Assembly (NCBI GenBank): GCA_029778515.1
Contig: JAKOQD010000119.1
Location: 1 to 8,413 of the forward strand
Direction: 5' to 3'
Length of the DNA stretch: 8,413 nucleotides
DNA from: Actinomycetes bacterium
GTDB lineage: Bacteria; Actinomycetota; Actinomycetes; Propionibacteriales; Propionibacteriaceae
Within the stretch, counting starts at the first letter, position 1, and the number at the start of each line of letters is the position of its first letter. The notes under the pieces were generated by a model. It ran no database searches and was not told the origin of the DNA. It saw only the letters and a program-made list of their open reading frames with translations. The translations under genes and the position numbers were made by a program. Shown one piece after another: positions 7,421 to 8,413 of the stretch.

Positions 7421-8236
7421 ATGGTCAGCAACCGGGTTGTGCCGGCTCCGGACGACCGGCGTGCCTTCATGGTGGTGGCCGGCAACACCGAGCAGTCCTG
7501 GGTGGACCCGGCCAACCCGCTGCGGCTCGAGTTCGAATACGTGCAGCGCATCGCTGAAATTCTCGACCTCACCGTGCTGTCCCGGCCCGCGGCCGAACGC
7601 GTCCGCATCGTCCACGTCGGCGGCGGCGGACTGACCCTGCCGCGCTACGTCGCGGCCCGGCGTCCGCACACCGCCCAGATCGTCCTCGAACCGGACGAAG
7701 AACTCACTGCGGAGGTCCGCGCCCGGCTGCCCCTGCCGCGCAACTCCGGCATCAAGATCCGGGCGCACGACGGCCGCAGCGGCGTCGCCCAACTTCCGGA
7801 CGCCTATGCCGACGCCCTGATCCTCGACGCCTTCGCTGCTGCCAGTGTCCCCGCCGAACTAGCCACCGTAGAATTCTTCACGGACGTGCGCCGCGCCCTG
7901 CGTCCCGGCGGGTTGCTCATCATGAACCTCACCGATCAGGCGCCCTTCGGCTGGTCCAAACGCTGCCTCGCCGCGCTATTTGCGACCCAGCCACAGCTGG
8001 TCGCCAGCGCCGAAGTGCCGGTCTGGAAGGGTCGTCGCTTCGGCAACCTGGTCGCGGTCGCCGGGCCCGATCTTCCCGAAACCGACTTCAGCCGCGCCCT
8101 TGCCCGTGCGCCGTTTCCGTATCGGCTGCTGGCCGGACGCGAACTCGTCCGCTTCATCGGCGCGGCCACACCCTTCACCGAGCTGGACGCGGAGCCGTCC
8201 CCACCTCCGGCCTGGAGTCGCACCTGGTTCTCGTGA
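7421..8236 (+). CDS. spermidine synthase-like SAM-dependent methyltransferase-fold protein
   Basis: 271 residues. The Rossmann SAM/decarboxylated-SAM-binding fold is clear: motif I HVGGGGLTLPRY (65-76), acidic residue Glu90 at the end of strand 2 (VLEPDEE), HDGR with Asp117, and LILDAF with Asp136. RRALRPGGLLIMNL (158-171) and GRRFGNLVAVAG near 208-219 match spermidine synthase-like proteins of actinobacteria. The N-terminal beta part (about 5-40, with LEFEYVQR) also fits that group. These homologues usually lack the full polyamine site, so actual spermidine synthesis is unproven. Start choice: ATG 7421 has a TAnnnT 7 nt upstream; ATG 7409 adds four residues and has only a weak TGGGG upstream. 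A frame opening at 7244 exists, but its first 50 residues read through the antisense dps remnant and look non-coding. The gene lies 62 bp before pyrE in the same direction. Confidence 0.82.
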   Translation: MVSNRVVPAPDDRRAFMVVAGNTEQSWVDPANPLRLEFEYVQRIAEILDLTVLSRPAAERVRIVHVGGGGLTLPRYVAARRPHTAQIVLEPDEELTAEVRARLPLPRNSGIKIRAHDGRSGVAQLPDAYADALILDAFAAASVPAELATVEFFTDVRRALRPGGLLIMNLTDQAPFGWSKRCLAALFATQPQLVASAEVPVWKGRRFGNLVAVAGPDLPETDFSRALARAPFPYRLLAGRELVRFIGAATPFTELDAEPSPPPAWSRTWFS

Positions 8237-8285
8237 GTCACCCGATTCGAGTTGAGATCGAGCCCTACGATCCGGCTCTGACCCC

Positions 8286-8291
8286 TACGGT
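8286..8291 (+). promoter_or_regulatory. -10 element of a leaderless pyrE promoter
   Basis: TACGGT, the same hexamer as at 6627, ends 7 nt before the ATG at 8299. No Shine-Dalgarno sequence is present. TACGAT at 8266-8271 is a second, more distant candidate. Confidence 0.5.
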
Positions 8292-8298
8292 TGCGTCC

Positions 8299-8413
8299 AT
8301 GACTGCGCGCGACGAACTCATCGAACTGATCAAGAGCCTTGCCGTGGTGCGCGGCAAAGTCACCCTCGCCTCCGGCAAGGAGGCGGACTACTACGTCGAT
8401 CTGCGCCGGGTAA
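8299..8413 (+). CDS. pyrE: orotate phosphoribosyltransferase (N-terminal part, runs off the window)
   Basis: Thirty-eight complete codons are visible, beginning MTARDELIELIKSLAVVRGK. The segment VTLASGKEADYYVDLRRV is the highly conserved N-terminal signature of bacterial orotate phosphoribosyltransferase (typically FxLxSGxxSxYYxDxR). The enzyme joins orotate and PRPP to give orotidine monophosphate in cytoplasmic pyrimidine synthesis. The PRPP-binding loop and catalytic part lie outside the window. The start is supported by the conserved spacing to the SGKEADYY motif and by the -10 hexamer at 8286. pyrE close to clpB is also seen in mycobacteria, so the broader neighbourhood is familiar for actinobacteria. 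Confidence 0.95.
   Translation, partial: MTARDELIELIKSLAVVRGKVTLASGKEADYYVDLRRV

Overview
The window looks like chromosomal DNA of a high-GC actinobacterium (Actinomycetota). Third codon positions are strongly G/C-biased, ClpB is of the actinobacterial type and sits behind an HspR/HAIR-type operator, a polytopic GT87-type glycosyltransferase of the actinobacterial kind is present, and a spermidine synthase-like methyltransferase lies directly before pyrE. A narrower placement (for example Propionibacteriales) would be a guess.

Layout. (1) Positions 2-1683, plus strand: the 3' part of a GT87 polyprenol-phosphate-mannose-dependent glycosyltransferase, overlapping by ATGA a CtaA/COX15-like membrane protein that has kept only one of the four family histidines. 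(2) Positions 1684-1892: a regulatory gap with a small hairpin, an 11-bp direct repeat, an imperfect inverted repeat, and a perfect HAIR palindrome just upstream of clpB. (3) Positions 1893-4469: complete clpB disaggregase. (4) Positions 4470-4584: a long inverted repeat, probably a terminator, and then a promoter placed for leaderless transcription. (5) Positions 4585-6100: two overlapping alpha/beta hydrolases. (6) Positions 6101-7374: an accessory-looking stretch. It holds a minus-strand XRE-type regulator, a nested palindrome in its upstream region, a divergent 191-residue protein of unknown function, and what looks like the last 31 codons of a lost dps gene on the minus strand. (7) Positions 7421-8413: a spermidine synthase-like methyltransferase and the start of pyrE, which runs off the window.

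How the genes fit together. ClpB is a stress chaperone that HspR would normally repress. The hydrolase pair probably forms its own transcription unit. The XRE gene and the 191-residue gene are divergent and share a 250-bp control region, so they may form a regulator/target pair. The methyltransferase and pyrE each appear to have their own promoter. Four genes (4585, 6639, 7421, 8299) have a TAnnnT hexamer ending 6 or 7 nt before the start codon and no convincing Shine-Dalgarno sequence, which is the usual layout of leaderless actinobacterial genes. I see no clear mobile element, CRISPR array, RNA gene or defence system. The least explained parts are the degenerate CtaA homologue, the XRE/191-residue pair and the dps relic.
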